The notes under the pieces were generated by a model. It searched no databases. It saw nothing but the letters and a program-made list of their open reading frames with translations, and had not been told where the DNA came from. A program made the translations under genes and the position numbers. Of a stretch of 64,000 nt of DNA, positions 53,690 to 63,975 are shown piece by piece; the first letter of the stretch is position 1; every line of letters starts with the position of its first letter. This DNA comes from Paenibacillus hexagrammi (lineage in GTDB: Bacteria > Bacillota > Bacilli > Paenibacillales > NBRC-103111). Where the stretch lies: contig NZ_CP090978.1 in assembly GCF_021513275.1 (NCBI RefSeq), forward strand, positions 3,782,001 through 3,846,000. The letters are read 5' to 3'.

Positions 53690-53778
53690 ATGTTCCTCCT
53701 GTATATGTACTAGCTTCATTGTAAAATGGGGATTGCAAATTGGCAATCAAATGTTCCAGCAATCTACAAAATGTATCA

Positions 53779-53813
53779 CAAAAAAAGCCCGATCCCTCAA
53801 CAGGAATCGAGCT
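53779..53813 (-). terminator. Terminator of the ferredoxin gene
   Basis: On the minus strand AAGCtCGATtCCt pairs imperfectly with aGGgATCGgGCTT around a short loop, followed by seven T residues. It separates the ferredoxin and cyclase genes. Confidence 0.7.
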
Positions 53814-53859
53814 TCTTCGACATCTGCGAGCATGCCCGCAAACGTAGACTTTGTTAATA

Positions 53860-54117
<258 letters not shown>

Positions 54118-54166
54118 TCAGAATAAAATATAATATAAAAGTTTATAAAGTTCAAACTTTTAATAT

Positions 54167-54658
54167 CTATTTGTTAGTAAAATACAATTCCAGGAAATTC
54201 ACGATCTCAGCTGCAGCGTTTAGATGAAACACCGAAATATTCAAGTCCAACCCTTGCATATCTGTGGCTGCCGCAATAGGTTTTGGATCTAATTGCTCGA
54301 TGATGGACATCTGCATTTCATTTCTGAACACTGCGATCTTAGGATGTTGTTCTGATTTGAAGCCTTCAATGACTACATAATCCGATTTCGGAATGCTCTG
54401 TATCGCCGCTCCTAATGATGAATCGGTTTGTTTCATGGTCATGTGGAACGCATCGGGTGACACAGTTACCACCGTATCTGCACCTGACTTCATGAAGACA
54501 TCCGAATCTGAACCTTCCGCTTCTTTATAATGCCCATGAGCGTCATGCTTCAATACAGCAACACGGTATCCACGTATTTGCAGCTCACATACAATCTTCG
54601 AGATTAGTGTAGTCTTTCCGCTATTCGAATAACCCGCAAAGCCGATGATATGAGTCAT
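54167..54658 (-). CDS. mobB: Molybdopterin-guanine dinucleotide biosynthesis protein B (MobB)
   Basis: 163 residues, P-loop GTPase. Walker A is in GYSNSGKTTLI at the N-terminus, followed by VLKHDAHGHYKEAEGSDSDV and VVIEGFKSEQHPKIAVFR, all typical for MobB. It assists MobA in forming the guanine dinucleotide form of molybdenum cofactor. No other molybdenum genes are near. It begins 5 bases after dinB on the same strand, so the two are likely cotranscribed. Confidence 0.92.
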   Translation of the reverse strand: MTHIIGFAGYSNSGKTTLISKIVCELQIRGYRVAVLKHDAHGHYKEAEGSDSDVFMKSGADTVVTVSPDAFHMTMKQTDSSLGAAIQSIPKSDYVVIEGFKSEQHPKIAVFRNEMQMSIIEQLDPKPIAAATDMQGLDLNISVFHLNAAAEIVNFLELYFTNK

Positions 54659-54663
54659 CCCGT

Positions 54664-55968
54664 TTACTCCTCCTTTCCATGCAGAGGATTGTTCTTTAAA
54701 TGATCCATTTGCAAGGAGGTTCCTCTCGCTTTATGATTTCTAATCATCGTTGAAGGATCTTCTCCCAGCATACCTGCCGTTAGAATTGCATTTTCCCCAA
54801 ATTTATCACGCAGCTTGTCCATAATTCGGTTAAGCTCATCTCGACGAGGCTGCTTCTCATAATCAAACATATCCAGTTGAATAGCAGTCTCTTTTTTTCC
54901 GGATAAATTTTGAAGCGTTATACCTAACAAGCGGATAGGCTTGCCTTCATCCCAATGGTAATCGAAGAGCTTACAAGCAGTCTTGTACACGTCATCCATA
55001 TTATCCGTCGGTGTCTCCAAGGTCAATGAACGGGTAATTGTTCTCATATTGGGATCTCTGATCGTGATCTGCACAGTGGAAGCCACCAATTGCTGACGCC
55101 TCAACCTTCTTGCCACCTGATCGGCCACATTTAAGAAAATGCGGTGTGCTTCTTTAGATTCCGTACAATCCTGCGGCAAAGTGGTAGTATGACCGATTGA
55201 CTTGCTCTGTTCCTGCTCCGGATTCACCGGAGAGTGATCGATGCCGCCAGCCGACATGATTAAATGCGGACCTAGAATGCCAAAATGCTTACTCAGCCGG
55301 GACTCATCTGCCTGGGCGAGCTGACCAATCGTCATAATGCCCAGCTTGTTCAGCTTGTCCGCTGTTTTTTTGCCAATTCCATATAATTCATTGCAAGGTT
55401 TGCTCCAAAACAGTTGAGGAACGTCTCGCAAACGGATGATCGAGATGCCGTTTGGTTTTTTCATATCTGATCCCATTTTCGCAAGCAGCTTATTAGGAGC
55501 AATGCCGATCGAACATGGGAGCCTAAGCTCCTCCATAATCCGAAACTGAATCTGCTGTGCAATTTCAATGGGAGTCCCGAATTGCTTGGAGCCTGTAATA
55601 TCAACAAAGCATTCATCAATGGACATGGATTCCACCATCGGCGAATAGCTGTAAGCGATTTGCATAAACCGTCTGGAAAAACTCCGGTAAAGCTCAAAAT
55701 CTGGACGCAGAAGGATCAAGTCAGGGCATAGCACAAGAGCCTGTCTAACCTGCATACCAGTTCTGACACCTTTTGCCCTGGCAGCATACGAAGAAGTAAC
55801 AATGATGCCTTTGCGAAGCTCTACGCTTCCCGCAACTGCAAGAGGCTTACCTTTATAAGAGGCCGGGTCAACAGCTTCGTGAACCGAGCAGTAAAACGCG
55901 TTCATATCAATATGCAGGATGACTCTGCCCTTTTTGGGATAATGCTCATGCGTGGATTGGATGCTCAT
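54664..55968 (-). CDS. dinB: DNA polymerase IV (DinB, Y family)
   Basis: 434 residues. Catalytic acidic residues are in ILHIDMNAFYCSVHEA and SIDECFVDIT. Palm and thumb motifs PCSIGIAPNKLLAKMGSDMK and LYGIGKKTADKLNKLGI are present. The little-finger domain is followed by a beta-clamp-binding motif QLDMF. ATG at 55966-55968 (MSIQSTHEHYPKKG) is preferred, with AAGGAG nearby; the frame extends to 56031 without similarity. It carries out translesion synthesis. No LexA/DinR box was identified upstream by eye. Confidence 0.94.
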   Translation of the reverse strand: MSIQSTHEHYPKKGRVILHIDMNAFYCSVHEAVDPASYKGKPLAVAGSVELRKGIIVTSSYAARAKGVRTGMQVRQALVLCPDLILLRPDFELYRSFSRRFMQIAYSYSPMVESMSIDECFVDITGSKQFGTPIEIAQQIQFRIMEELRLPCSIGIAPNKLLAKMGSDMKKPNGISIIRLRDVPQLFWSKPCNELYGIGKKTADKLNKLGIMTIGQLAQADESRLSKHFGILGPHLIMSAGGIDHSPVNPEQEQSKSIGHTTTLPQDCTESKEAHRIFLNVADQVARRLRRQQLVASTVQITIRDPNMRTITRSLTLETPTDNMDDVYKTACKLFDYHWDEGKPIRLLGITLQNLSGKKETAIQLDMFDYEKQPRRDELNRIMDKLRDKFGENAILTAGMLGEDPSTMIRNHKARGTSLQMDHLKNNPLHGKEE

Positions 55969-56102
55969 ACTTGTCTCCTTCCGACTGCATGTTTCAGCGT
56001 CTACTGAGATCTCTTCATCCTCAGCATACAAAAAAACATTCTGCCCTTCAAACGTAATTTTGCTAAATTGTATCCTAAGTTGTGTCCTTAGTATGGGAAT
56101 TA

Positions 56103-56111
56103 TGCTATAAT
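56103..56111 (+). promoter_or_regulatory. Extended -10 promoter of cimA
   Basis: TGC directly precedes TATAAT (56106-56111), an extended -10; the -35 is poor. The leader of about 85 bases shows no T-box or leader-peptide structure. Confidence 0.5.
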
Positions 56112-56202
56112 TACTAATTATACATTAGCGCTTTAAAGCAAACGTTTTCTACAACACATACTGCGTATCGTCAGTCAGCTGCTAGCTTTTAAGGAGGAAG
56201 CC

Positions 56203-57822
56203 ATGTCAACATCAGTCAAAATCTTCGATACTACCTTACGTGACGGAACTCAAGGTGAAGGAATCAGCCTTTCCGTAGAGGACAAAATCAAAATCGCCTT
56301 GAAGCTCGATGAGCTGGGCGTTCATTATATTGAAGGCGGATGGCCCGGAAGCAACAGCAAGGATATTGAGTTTTTCGACCGCGTTAGGGATATGCAATTT
56401 CAAAATGCCAAAATCACAGCATTCGGAAGCACGCGCCGTAAAGACTCCAAACCTGAAGATGACATCAACTTGAACAGGCTTGTGGAATCAGGTGTCAAGG
56501 TCGCTACGATCTTCGGCAAATCATGGGATTTCCATGTTCATACAGCCATTCAAACTACACTTGAAGAGAACCTGGCCATGATCTATGACTCGGTACATTA
56601 TCTGAAAAGCAAGGGACTCGAAGTCATTTATGACGCAGAGCATTTTTTCGACGGCTACAAGAACAATTCCGAATACGCCATGCAAACCATCAAGAAAGCT
56701 CAGGAAGCCGGTGCGGATTGGATTGTACTGTGCGATACGAATGGCGGATCCTTGCCGCAGGAAATCACTTCGATTGTAACAGCTGTCAAATCGAGCATCA
56801 ATACACCAGTGGGCATCCACGCACATAATGATTGCGAACTAGCTGTAGCTAATAGTTTGGCTGCCGTACAAGCCGGTGCCAGACAAGTTCAAGGGACAAT
56901 CAATGGCTATGGAGAGCGCTGCGGCAATGCCAACTTAAGCTCCATCATCCCGAATCTTCAACTGAAGCTGGACTATGAGGTCATTTCGGAGGAGCAATTA
57001 AAATCTTTAACTCAAGTTTCCCGCTATGTCAGTGAAATCGCCAATATGCACATGCCGGTTAACCAGCCATATGTCGGCAACGCTGCATTCGCCCATAAAG
57101 GCGGCATTCATGTGTCGGCCATCCTGAAGGCCGCTAGCACCTACGAGCATATCACGCCAGAGCTCGTCGGCAACAAGCAGCGCGTGCTCGTCTCTGAATT
57201 AGCAGGACAAAGCAATGTATTGGTCAAGGCGCAAGAATTAAACCTGGATTTCAACAAAGAGCATCAAAAAACGAAAGAAATCATTGAGAAAATCAAAGAC
57301 CTCGAGCATCAAGGCTATCAGTTCGAAGGTGCCGACGCTTCACTTGAGCTTCTGCTCCGCGAAGCTTTCGAGGGACTTGAAGAGATTTTCACTTTAGAAT
57401 CCTTCAAAATGCTTGTAGAGAAAAGCGCCAATCATTCTGTCGTGTCGGAAGCGATCGTGAAAGTAAAAGTACACGGTGAGACCATTTATACCGCGGCAGA
57501 AGGCAACGGACCAGTCAATGCACTGGATAACGCTTTAAGAAAAGCTCTCGTTCAGTACTACCCGGATATCCAGCAGGTACATTTGTCGGATTACAAGGTG
57601 CGCGTCTTGGATGAGAAAGATGCTACTGCCGCGAAAGTCAGGGTCTTAATGGAATCCACCGATTTCAACAGCACATGGAGCACGTTAGGTGTATCAAGCA
57701 ACATTATTGAAGCAAGCTGGTATGCGCTGACCGACAGCTTACGATACGCTTTACTCGGGAAAACAAAAGTAGAACCTGCTAACAAGGACCAACAAGAACG
57801 TCTTGGTCTAGTCAATCATTAA
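56203..57822 (+). CDS. cimA: Citramalate synthase
   Basis: 539 residues of the LeuA/CimA family with the long C-terminal regulatory domain. The catalytic TIM barrel has FDTTLRDGTQGEG and the metal-binding HAHND motif; GGWPGSNSKD and the total length point to CimA rather than 2-isopropylmalate synthase. It condenses pyruvate and acetyl-CoA to citramalate, a threonine-independent route to isoleucine. AAGGAGGAAG precedes the ATG. Monocistronic, with a strong terminator. Confidence 0.9.
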   Translation: MSTSVKIFDTTLRDGTQGEGISLSVEDKIKIALKLDELGVHYIEGGWPGSNSKDIEFFDRVRDMQFQNAKITAFGSTRRKDSKPEDDINLNRLVESGVKVATIFGKSWDFHVHTAIQTTLEENLAMIYDSVHYLKSKGLEVIYDAEHFFDGYKNNSEYAMQTIKKAQEAGADWIVLCDTNGGSLPQEITSIVTAVKSSINTPVGIHAHNDCELAVANSLAAVQAGARQVQGTINGYGERCGNANLSSIIPNLQLKLDYEVISEEQLKSLTQVSRYVSEIANMHMPVNQPYVGNAAFAHKGGIHVSAILKAASTYEHITPELVGNKQRVLVSELAGQSNVLVKAQELNLDFNKEHQKTKEIIEKIKDLEHQGYQFEGADASLELLLREAFEGLEEIFTLESFKMLVEKSANHSVVSEAIVKVKVHGETIYTAAEGNGPVNALDNALRKALVQYYPDIQQVHLSDYKVRVLDEKDATAAKVRVLMESTDFNSTWSTLGVSSNIIEASWYALTDSLRYALLGKTKVEPANKDQQERLGLVNH

Positions 57823-57831
57823 TACAAAAAC

Positions 57832-57884
57832 AAAAGCTGCATCGAACCTGGACAAAAGCCAGAAATTCGACTGCAGCTTTTTTT
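57832..57884. terminator. Bidirectional terminator
   Basis: AAAAGCTGCA with TCGAA pairs with TTCGA and TGCAGCTTTTTTT. It closes cimA on the plus strand and the convergent ResA-like gene on the minus strand. Confidence 0.82.
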
Positions 57885-58424
57885 CTATGTGCTCTTAATC
57901 AATTGACTAATTTTCTTATCCAATTCCTTCGGAGAAACGACATGAATGACATCGCGCACTACACCATTTTTATCAATTAAAAAGCTTGTAGGAATCGCGA
58001 TTACCTTATAAGTATCTGCATTGGTCCCCTGCTTGTCTAGCAAGACTGGAAACGGGTACTTATATTGTTCAACGAATTTCTTGATATTCTCGATTTTATC
58101 ACCCGGTGTTACATTAACAGCGTATAGATCGAATTGCCCTTCGTATTTTTTATATACATCCACTAATTCCGGAGCTTCTTCCTCACACGGCCCGCACCAG
58201 GACGCCCAAAAGTTAACAAGCATAGGCTTATCCCTGGCTCCGCCAACGGTATATTCTTTACCGTCTAGTCCTGTCAGCGTGAACGTCGGCGCCAAATAGT
58301 TCGTCTGTGGCGCTTCTTCCGCTGGGAGACTTGTCTGCCGGTCGGAATTGCTTACACTTTGGTATACGGCTAATCCGGCTAAAATAACAACGATGGCTAA
58401 GATAAAGCCATTCTTCTTCCACAT
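57885..58424 (-). CDS. ResA/TlpA-type thiol-disulfide oxidoreductase
   Basis: 179 residues. An N-terminal membrane anchor (GFILAIVVILAGLAVYQ) is followed by a thioredoxin-like domain with FWASWCGPCEEEAPEL and the cis-Pro of AIPTSFLIDKNG. WCGPC and this insertion pattern fit reducing membrane thioredoxins such as ResA, used in cytochrome c maturation or for reducing sporulation proteins. No cytochrome genes are adjacent. Confidence 0.9.
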   Translation of the reverse strand: MWKKNGFILAIVVILAGLAVYQSVSNSDRQTSLPAEEAPQTNYLAPTFTLTGLDGKEYTVGGARDKPMLVNFWASWCGPCEEEAPELVDVYKKYEGQFDLYAVNVTPGDKIENIKKFVEQYKYPFPVLLDKQGTNADTYKVIAIPTSFLIDKNGVVRDVIHVVSPKELDKKISQLIKST

Positions 58425-58558
58425 AGTGCACCTCCACTCTGTCTATATTATCTCCAAAAGCTCGACAATTCCAACATCTGAAGAAAATTTTAAGAATGCA
58501 GAGACATCGTTAGGGAGAAAGTAAGGGTACAACTTTATAGCCACAAAGGAGCCGAGCG

Positions 58559-59863
58559 ATGGAGAAGACAAAGAACAGACGGCTTGACATCGTATTTGAG
58601 AGTGAACTCTTTGATAAAACCAACAAAACGAATGTCAAGAAAAGCGACGAGAAAGAAGACAAGAATGCCGCTAAAGGATTAATTTGGCAGTTTATTGCGA
58701 TTGCTACTATTCCGTTAGTGCTTGTTTTAGGGAACTCAATGCTTGTGCCCATTCTACCTCAACTGCAAGATGAATTAGGAATCACACGCTTTCAAAGCAG
58801 CCTGGTCATTTCTTTATTTTCCGTCACTGCAGGTCTTATTATCCCGATATCCGGATACCTTTCTGATCGATTTTCCCGGAAATCAGTCATCATTCCTTCT
58901 CTTATCATCTATGGAGCAGCAGGTGTCCTTGCAGGTTTTGGCGCGATATGGAAGTCGTATACGATTCTTATTATGGCCAGGGCTTTACAAGGCATAGGCG
59001 CCGCAGGAACCGCCCCCAATCGCGATGGCACTCGTAGGTGATTTGTACAAGGGAGCTACAGAAAGTAAAGCTCTAGGCCTCACAGAAGCCTCTAACGGCG
59101 CAGGTAAGGTACTAAGCCCTATTATCGGTTCCTTGCTAGCTTTAATCGTGTGGTTCACTCCTTTTTTCGCATTTCCGATTTTTTGCGTGTTATCTTTGTT
59201 AGCCGTTATTTTCATCATCAAAGAACCTAAACAAAAGAAAAAACCGCAGCCTCTTAAACAATATATCGGACAGATCGGCAGCATTCTGAAAAAAAGGGAA
59301 GATGGCTCATCACCTCATTCTTTGCCGGATCTCTGGCCTTATTTATTTTGTTCGGCGTACTCTTTTATCTGTCAGATATCCTGGAAGAGCCGCCTCATAA
59401 TATCGACGGAGTGAAAAAAGGGCTAGTGTTAGCTATCCCTTTGCTTGGAATGGTTATAACCTCCTATACAACAGGAGCACTGATCAAAAAGAACGGTACG
59501 CTTATGCGGTGGCTAATCAATATTGGTTTAGCCTTGATGACCGTTTCGCTTGCATTAACGATTTTCTTCAATACAAATCTCTATATCTTCATTGGCCTTC
59601 TTACTATAAGCGCTATTGGCACCGGCTTGCTGCTTCCTTGTCTGAATACGATGATCACAGGCTCTGTAGAAAAAGAACAGCGCGGCATGATCACTTCCAT
59701 ATATAGCAGCCTTCGTTTTATCGGCGTTGCCTTTGGTCCGCCAATTTTTGGATGGTTAATGAAAATATCTCATCAAACCGTTTTTATTACTGTTTCCACC
59801 CTATCACTGATCACACTCGGACTTGTCTTCTTCTTGATCAAACCTAAAGGCCAGATTAGCTAG
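58559..59863 (+). pseudogene. MFS multidrug-type transporter, broken by two one-base frameshifts
   Basis: From ATG 58559 (AAGGAG upstream) a charged cytoplasmic tail and the first helices read normally ([18 protein letters not shown]; motif [15 protein letters not shown]). At five C residues (59013-59017) one base too many shifts the frame; without it [20 protein letters not shown] continues. Near 59301 a base is missing (GAAGATGG for GAAGGATGG); with it [19 protein letters not shown] continues to 59863. The corrected protein has ~12 helices and ~434 residues. Two errors in one gene make reading errors or genuine decay both possible. Confidence 0.88.
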
Positions 59864-59956
59864 TTCTTCATAGAGAGAGGCAGATGTAACTGAGTCTGTC
59901 TTTTTCTCTTCTTATCACATATAATACCTTCTAAGATAAAAAGAAGGAGACCCACT

Positions 59957-60379
59957 ATGTGCAGACACGTATTCATGCGGAAAGAATTGCTTAATAGTTT
60001 GATAAAGAACTCTTGCGAGAAACTGCCCGCTGAATCGTGTGGATTCTTACTGGGAAACATACAGAGTCGATGTTATGAGGTTCTCTCTTTCATCCCGGTT
60101 CCCAACATATCCAAGCAATCCCAAACTCATTTTACCATGGATCCAGCTGTTTCAATTCCAATTCTTACAAACGCTACCCACAGTATCCTTGGCATTTACC
60201 ATTCCCATCCTACAGCAGCAGCAGAACCCTCAAGCTTAGATACAAGCACATTGTGGCACACATTCCCTTTGTATGGCATCATTTCACTTCAAAACGCAGA
60301 TCGACCCCATATGCAATTTTATGAAATAAAAAAAGCCGCCCCAATCTCCTTCAACAAACTTTCGTTTGAGAGTGATTAG
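59957..60379 (+). CDS. JAMM/MPN-family (M67) metalloprotease-like protein
   Basis: 140 residues. The zinc site is complete: Glu in LPAESCGFLLG and the HxH plus Asp in GIYHSHPTAAAEPSSLDTST. Bacterial M67 proteins cleave sulphur-carrier or ubiquitin-like proteins or peptides; here no ThiS/MoaD partner is adjacent. GAAGGAG precedes the ATG. The last four bases overlap the convergent exonuclease gene. Confidence 0.9.
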   Translation: MCRHVFMRKELLNSLIKNSCEKLPAESCGFLLGNIQSRCYEVLSFIPVPNISKQSQTHFTMDPAVSIPILTNATHSILGIYHSHPTAAAEPSSLDTSTLWHTFPLYGIISLQNADRPHMQFYEIKKAAPISFNKLSFESD

Positions 60380-61110
60380 TAATGGCTTAACAGCGCATAT
60401 AAGTCCCCTAGTGTGTCCACATTTCTAGACTTAATTTCTTCCATAAATTTCGACCATAATTGGGCTGTCATCAGAGAATCCTCTAACGCGTGATGCCTCT
60501 TCGTGACAGGTATTTGATAGGTGTCGAGCAATGCATCCAAGCTCAAATCTTTCCTCTTCGGCATGAGCCACTTTGCGATCATCATGGTATCAAGCACACG
60601 ATGTGACAAACTTACCTTCGATGTTTTCCAGAGAGCTGCATTCAAGAAATTTTTATCATGACCGGTTGCGTGTGCTACTAGAACCTTTTGTCCGACAAAT
60701 TCCAAAAACTCTCTCAAAACCTGAATGAGGTCTGGAGAATCCTGTGCCATTTCATTGGTTATCCCTGTTAGTTCAATGATATCTTCAGGAATTTTCCTCT
60801 TAGGATTTACCACACTATAAAAGGTGTTCCCATGCTCAATCTTATCGCCAATTACCGAAACTGCCCCAAATGAAATAATTTCATCTCCATTATATGGAGA
60901 GAAACCTGTTGTCTCCAGGTCAAAGACAGCTATCTCCATGGAATGGAGCGGCATATCAAACAGTGAATTCTTCCTCTGTTCTTTCAACATGGAACGAATA
61001 AATGCCATCTGCTGTGCGTTTTGCGCGTCGAACATAGAAGTAATAGCGGGTGTAATGCCTCCCATCTTATACAAGTGCCACATCCTGCCGGCGGGACGCA
61101 TATCCTTCAT
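60376..61110 (-). CDS. DnaQ-like 3'-5' exonuclease (DEDDh)
   Basis: 244 residues. An N-terminal extension of ~65 residues is followed by the exonuclease domain: ExoI AVFDLETTGFSPYNGDEI, ExoII VLVAHATGHDKNFLNAAL and ExoIII HHALEDSLMTAQLW. It resembles the proofreading epsilon subunit but lacks a polymerase partner. GAGGTGA precedes the ATG. It begins 32 bases after the DUF294 gene on the same strand; this pair recurs in bacteria, where a nucleotide-related signalling role has been suggested. Confidence 0.9.
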   Translation of the reverse strand: MKDMRPAGRMWHLYKMGGITPAITSMFDAQNAQQMAFIRSMLKEQRKNSLFDMPLHSMEIAVFDLETTGFSPYNGDEIISFGAVSVIGDKIEHGNTFYSVVNPKRKIPEDIIELTGITNEMAQDSPDLIQVLREFLEFVGQKVLVAHATGHDKNFLNAALWKTSKVSLSHRVLDTMMIAKWLMPKRKDLSLDALLDTYQIPVTKRHHALEDSLMTAQLWSKFMEEIKSRNVDTLGDLYALLSHY

Positions 61111-61142
61111 AGCCTTTCACCTCTTCCACCGATCCGTCCAAA

Positions 61143-62226
61143 TTAACCTTTTTCTCTATCTACCCGCGTATCTATGGATTTACTAACATACTTTTGCAAA
61201 TCCATGCCAATCTTAAGACAGAACTTCAACTCCAGCTTGCAATCCTTCGTCAGCTGTTCGGCTGAAATTTTACTTCTTGTCGTATAATATCCGCCTTCCA
61301 ATTGAAACGGAGTCTGATCCCTCAGCTTCACGGCAATGGCAAACGCCTCGCGCCAGCTTTGAATGAGCCCCTCAGGCACGGCCGATGCTTCAAGCAGTTT
61401 ATTCATTCGCCCTATTGTCGATGATTCGGTGATACCGGACTGTATAGCAAGCAGCCTAATTCCATTCACAATCGGAATATACGCTCCATATTTGATATCA
61501 AATCCTCCTGCATCTTCCCCGTATCGCTCCGTAATTAATTGACCAAATACCCCTAACGAAATCTTGTGGTGAAGTGTGTTCGACAGCAGGCTTTTGAGAA
61601 TAAGCGGATGCTGCCTCACATACCCAAGAAGCTCTGCCCTTAGTTGCTCTACCAGCTCATTCGATCCATACACACAGCGCATATCAGCAACAATTAACAA
61701 GTACCGTACGCTTTCCCAATTGGGATTCTCAAGCCATTCCCTTAACATCAAGCTGTAAGCTGAACAAGATTTTCTCCATTGCTTATTACTCGAGACCACA
61801 TTCCCCTGACAAGGCGGATAGCCAAGCACATGAAGACCCTGTAAGATACAAGCCACCAATTCTGAAAAGTAATCTTCCAGCTCTTCTTCGGTATGGTGAG
61901 GTGACTCTTCATAAATAAATCCGTTGTCTTGGTCACTCCACAGCGTTTGTTCACTCCTGCCCCCGCTGCCAAACAACATGAACGCATATCGGACCGGAGG
62001 CTTCCCAAAACCTTGATCCTCCAACATTTGTTCAGAAAGCTCAACTGTTCTTCGGATCAACGTATCATGGAACAAGTTAATCTCACAGTTCGTCTCTTCG
62101 GAATAGGGAAAAAAGGAGATGCTCCCGAAACATCTCATGCACCTGATCCCTGGTTATTCGCATTTCATCAAAATGCTCAGATAAATGAATGCGTTCCATG
62201 ATCTGTTCCAATGAGAGATGTTTCAT
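61143..62226 (-). pseudogene. DUF294-type putative nucleotidyltransferase, frameshifted near the N-terminus
   Basis: From ATG 62224-62226 (GAGGGG upstream) the frame reads KHLSLEQIMERIHLSEHF up to a run of six A residues (plus strand 62109-62114). One A fewer joins it to CEINLFHDTLIRRTVEL and the rest. The nucleotidyltransferase motif is FMLFGSGGRSEQTLWSDQDN (GSxGRxEQ and DQD). The C-terminal DUF294 substrate-binding domain follows (LLAIQSGITESSTIGRMN). No CBS domains are present. Corrected length ~360. It is paired with the exonuclease gene. Confidence 0.85.
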
Positions 62227-62282
62227 GTTGCATCCCCTCGCTCTAGTCAGTAATCGACAGTAGTATAATCAGTACTTTTTGT

Positions 62283-63665
62283 TTAAACAGAAACTCCGCT
62301 TTGATTTGCTTTTTTCATTTGTTCAGGATAGCCGTAGGAACCATGTTCAGACAAATCCAAACCGATGATTTCTTCCTCTTCCGTTACACGAAGGCCTACC
62401 GTTGCTTTCACAATTCCTAGAATAATGAAGGACAATACAATAACGAATGCGAATGCTCCGAATACACCCAGAGCTTGAATACCAAGTTGGTGGAATCCGC
62501 CGCCATAGAATAAACCAGGACCGCCGATCGCTACTTTCTCAGCCAATTCTGGCGTTGCGAACAAACCAGTGGATAACGTCCCCCAAATACCTGCAATACC
62601 GTGTACGGAGAATGCGAAGATCGGATCGTCAATACCCGCCTTTTCAAACCATTGAGCCGTGAAGAAGGTAAGGATACCGGATACCGCACCGATTACGATA
62701 GCCGCCCAAGTATCTACGAACGCACAAGCCGCAGTGATTGCAACAAGTGCTGCGAGAACACCATTCAACATGCTAGGAATATCCGCTTTACCGAAGTAAA
62801 TCCAAGAGATAACAAGCGCTGCAACACCGCCTGCCGCGGCTGCCATGTTTGTTGTTAAAGCAACATAACCGAAGAATCCGTCACCCATAGCACTTACGGT
62901 ACTACCCGCGTTGAATCCGAACCAGCCAATCCAAAGAATGATAACACCCAGAACGGACAGGACTTGGTTATGTCCAGGGATCAAGTTTACTGTTTTGTCT
63001 TTATTATATTTGCCAATACGCGGCTTCAGCAAGATTGTTGCCACAAGTGCCGCTGTTGCGCCTTGCAAGTGAACAACTGTGGAGCCTGCAAAGTCTTGCA
63101 TTCCAAGCTGAGCCAGCCAACCTCCGCCCCATACCCAGTGAGCAACAATCGGATAAATGACTACTGTGAACAAAATACTGAAGATAAAGTAAACAGAAAG
63201 CTTCGCTCTCTCAGCAAATCCGCCCCAAGCAATGGCAAGCGATACGCCAGCAAAGGCCAATTGAAACAAGAACTTAATGGAAATAGGAACATCCGCTGCA
63301 GCCAAGGAGCTAAATGCCGCCTTCGCTTGATCCTCAAGTCCGGAAACGAAGAATCCTGTTTCACCGAAGAAGGAGTTGCCATCACCAAAGGCTAAACCAA
63401 AACCGATGGCCCAGAAAGCAATCGCGCAAATACCGAAAGTTAGAATTGTTTTACCTGCTACGTGTCCGGCATTTTTCATTCTAGTAGAACCTGCTTCCAG
63501 CAGTGCGAAACCGGCTTGCATGAAGATAACTAAGACAGCTGCCAGCATAACCCAAACGGCATTGACTGCACTCGCTAATTGCGGCGTTGTCGGATCATCT
63601 GCAAACGCCAGAGTCGGGAACAATAATGACATGAGACCAAAAGCTAACACAAACTTCTTCACCAT
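62283..63665 (-). CDS. amtB: Ammonium transporter (Amt family)
   Basis: 460 residues. A cleavable signal (MVKKFVLAFGLMSLLFPTLA, cut after AFA) precedes 11 membrane helices. Twin pore histidines are in STVVHLQGATAALVA and FSVHGIAGIWGTLSTG; a conserved membrane motif is WFGFNAGST. The start ATG at 63663-63665 follows AAGGGAAG; upstream in-frame starts lack support. No glnK/glnB gene follows within the window, which is unusual but known. It has its own promoter at 63721-63749. Confidence 0.94.
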   Translation of the reverse strand: MVKKFVLAFGLMSLLFPTLAFADDPTTPQLASAVNAVWVMLAAVLVIFMQAGFALLEAGSTRMKNAGHVAGKTILTFGICAIAFWAIGFGLAFGDGNSFFGETGFFVSGLEDQAKAAFSSLAAADVPISIKFLFQLAFAGVSLAIAWGGFAERAKLSVYFIFSILFTVVIYPIVAHWVWGGGWLAQLGMQDFAGSTVVHLQGATAALVATILLKPRIGKYNKDKTVNLIPGHNQVLSVLGVIILWIGWFGFNAGSTVSAMGDGFFGYVALTTNMAAAAGGVAALVISWIYFGKADIPSMLNGVLAALVAITAACAFVDTWAAIVIGAVSGILTFFTAQWFEKAGIDDPIFAFSVHGIAGIWGTLSTGLFATPELAEKVAIGGPGLFYGGGFHQLGIQALGVFGAFAFVIVLSFIILGIVKATVGLRVTEEEEIIGLDLSEHGSYGYPEQMKKANQSGVSV

Positions 63666-63720
63666 ACGACCACTTCCCTTAATGTTAGTTTTTATAACAC
63701 GCAATGAAATTCTTAATGTC

Positions 63721-63749
63721 ATTATATACAGGAAGGTATAGTTTGACAA
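63721..63749 (-). promoter_or_regulatory. Promoter of amtB
   Basis: On the minus strand TTGTCA (63744-63749), a 17-base spacer and TATAAT (63721-63726). Upstream lie AT-rich tracts and the palindrome TAACATGTTA (63791-63800). No full GlnR/TnrA consensus was recognised. The rest of the 310-base gap (63666-63975) holds the divergent promoter described next. Confidence 0.7.
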
Positions 63750-63896
63750 TAGGATATTCACGAAAAAAATGAAAAAAACGAAAATAAACCTAACATGTTA
63801 CATGCATAATTCGTGTTTCCCTTCATATACAGAAGTCAATGTTAAGGAATCTGCCGAGAATGCCTATTCCCGCACCTGCCAATAAAAGCATTACGT

Positions 63897-63926
63897 TTGA
63901 CTGTACGGTTTGGAATCAGTTATCAT
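63897..63926 (+). promoter_or_regulatory. Promoter of the gene starting at 63976
   Basis: TTGACT (63897-63902), 18-base spacer, TATCAT (63921-63926). It points toward the partial gene at the right edge. Confidence 0.55.
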
Positions 63927-63975
63927 TAAGTATAGTAGAAGCAACAAACCAAACATGGAGTAGAGGTGATTGTTA

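Noticed and set aside
63750..63900. GlnR/TnrA operator before amtB
   Set aside because: Several TGT and ACA elements exist, but none with the required TGTNA-N7-TNACA spacing.
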